A stretch of 20,596 bases of DNA. It comes from Didymodactylos carnosus. Taxonomy: Eukaryota > Rotifera > Eurotatoria > Philodinida > Philodinidae. Positions 20,112 to 20,596 of this stretch are shown here, in pieces; position 1 is the stretch's first letter, and every line of letters starts with the position of its first letter. A program made the translations under genes and the position numbers. The stretch covers positions 1 to 20,596 of the forward strand of contig CAJNOQ010003335.1 in NCBI GenBank assembly GCA_905250885.1, written 5' to 3'. The notes under the pieces were generated by a model. The model had not been told where the DNA came from. It did no database searches and saw only the letters and a program-made list of their open reading frames with translations.

Positions 20112-20244
20112 ATATCCCGATCGGGATATAAGACGCGAGATTTCGTCGTAAAAACGATTAAAGGAAAAATGACCACGTTTTGGGCTAAACTGGACATCAC
20201 CATTAGAAATGGCTCGAAAAATTACATCGAATTCTGTTGTGTTG
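20112..20244. repeat. Duplicated module, copy B
   Basis: Begins with the perfect dyad ATATCCCGATCGGGATAT (20112-20129), followed by the same series of blocks as copy A after an extra 7 nt or so. The minus-strand frame reads FRAISNGDVQFSPKRGHFS then FNRFYD, similar to copy A. Confidence 0.7.
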
Positions 20245-20371
20245 ATTAAAGTCTGTATATACCACTTTATTTTCATCAAATTTATTTCAGCGCGGAAAAG
20301 CACCTAATGCTCTAATGGTTTGCAAAGTCCATTGGACTATTTACTCAATCTATTGGGCTTGGACTGGACTA

Positions 20372-20389
20372 GACTCAAAAATTTGAGTC
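20372..20389. repeat. Short palindrome gactcaaa/tttgagtc
   Basis: 8-bp arms around AA, within a stretch rich in ggact repeats (20330-20390). Minor feature. Confidence 0.5.
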
Positions 20390-20596
20390 CACACGCGCTC
20401 TGGTAGCCTAGGCTTCCAGAAAAAGGCTTAAAGAATTTCAAGGGCTATCGAAATATATATAAACTGAGATGCAACCTGACTTTTAAGTACACAAAAGAAT
20501 TAAAATTTTGTGAATCTTTATCCTATTAAGTATGTGACCATATAAAAGTTTGGTCTACCGTTTTTTTAACAGATAGCAGTGAAGGTATAATTTGGG

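Noticed and set aside
1..20596. CRISPR arrays, rRNA genes, functional tRNAs and viral genes
   Set aside because: Searched by eye; no regularly spaced repeat-spacer array, no rRNA-like conserved segments, no tRNA with an intact anticodon arm, and no viral gene recognised.

Overview
The window looks like AT-rich nuclear DNA from a small invertebrate, most likely a bdelloid rotifer. That assignment is an inference: it rests on small GT-AG introns (75-266 nt where well supported), a metazoan PM20D2-like peptidase, a leucine-rich-repeat protein, decayed MULE-type transposase pieces and many short non-autonomous repeats. There is no bacterial operon layout. Coding density is low.

Genes. All credible genes lie on the minus strand. 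(1) 2640-4185 is a PM20D2-like M20 metallopeptidase. Its body is one long exon, and I find a separate upstream exon (4119-4185) that encodes a signal peptide and joins in phase through a GT-AG intron. (2) 5702-6244 is a candidate small secreted peptide gene with two introns and two competing last acceptors. (3) 12834-13313 is an unrecognised, basic, Ser/Arg-rich gene fragment in three frames. (4) 14414-15683 is a leucine-rich-repeat protein whose signal peptide sits one frame off from the repeat domain. A less certain minus-strand open frame covers 1880-2243.

Mobile and repeated DNA. At 1608-1992 and 6863-7295 there is a directly repeated block that differs by one 48-bp indel and about ten substitutions. 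A large foldback lies at 4301-4998. Decayed MULE pieces lie at 7948-8259 (+, N-terminal zinc finger) and 10890-11171 (-, SWIM finger). GC-rich CGCCGCCG minisatellites lie at 9394-9822. A 39-bp perfect palindrome is at 10067-10105. A piggyBac-like MITE bounded by TTAA spans 11836-12442. tRNA-like Pol III promoter pairs lie near 13932-13979 (-), 16669-16740 (-) and 17262-17420 (+, with a CORE-SINE-like motif). Two gap-free long hairpins occupy 15830-16331 and 17713-17952. A cluster of ATATCCCGATCGGGATAT palindromes with a duplicated module is at 19844-20244.

Nothing indicates that the genes form one pathway. The M20 enzyme, the LRR protein and the small peptide all appear to carry secretion signals, and the rest is mostly repeat-derived or featureless intergenic DNA.
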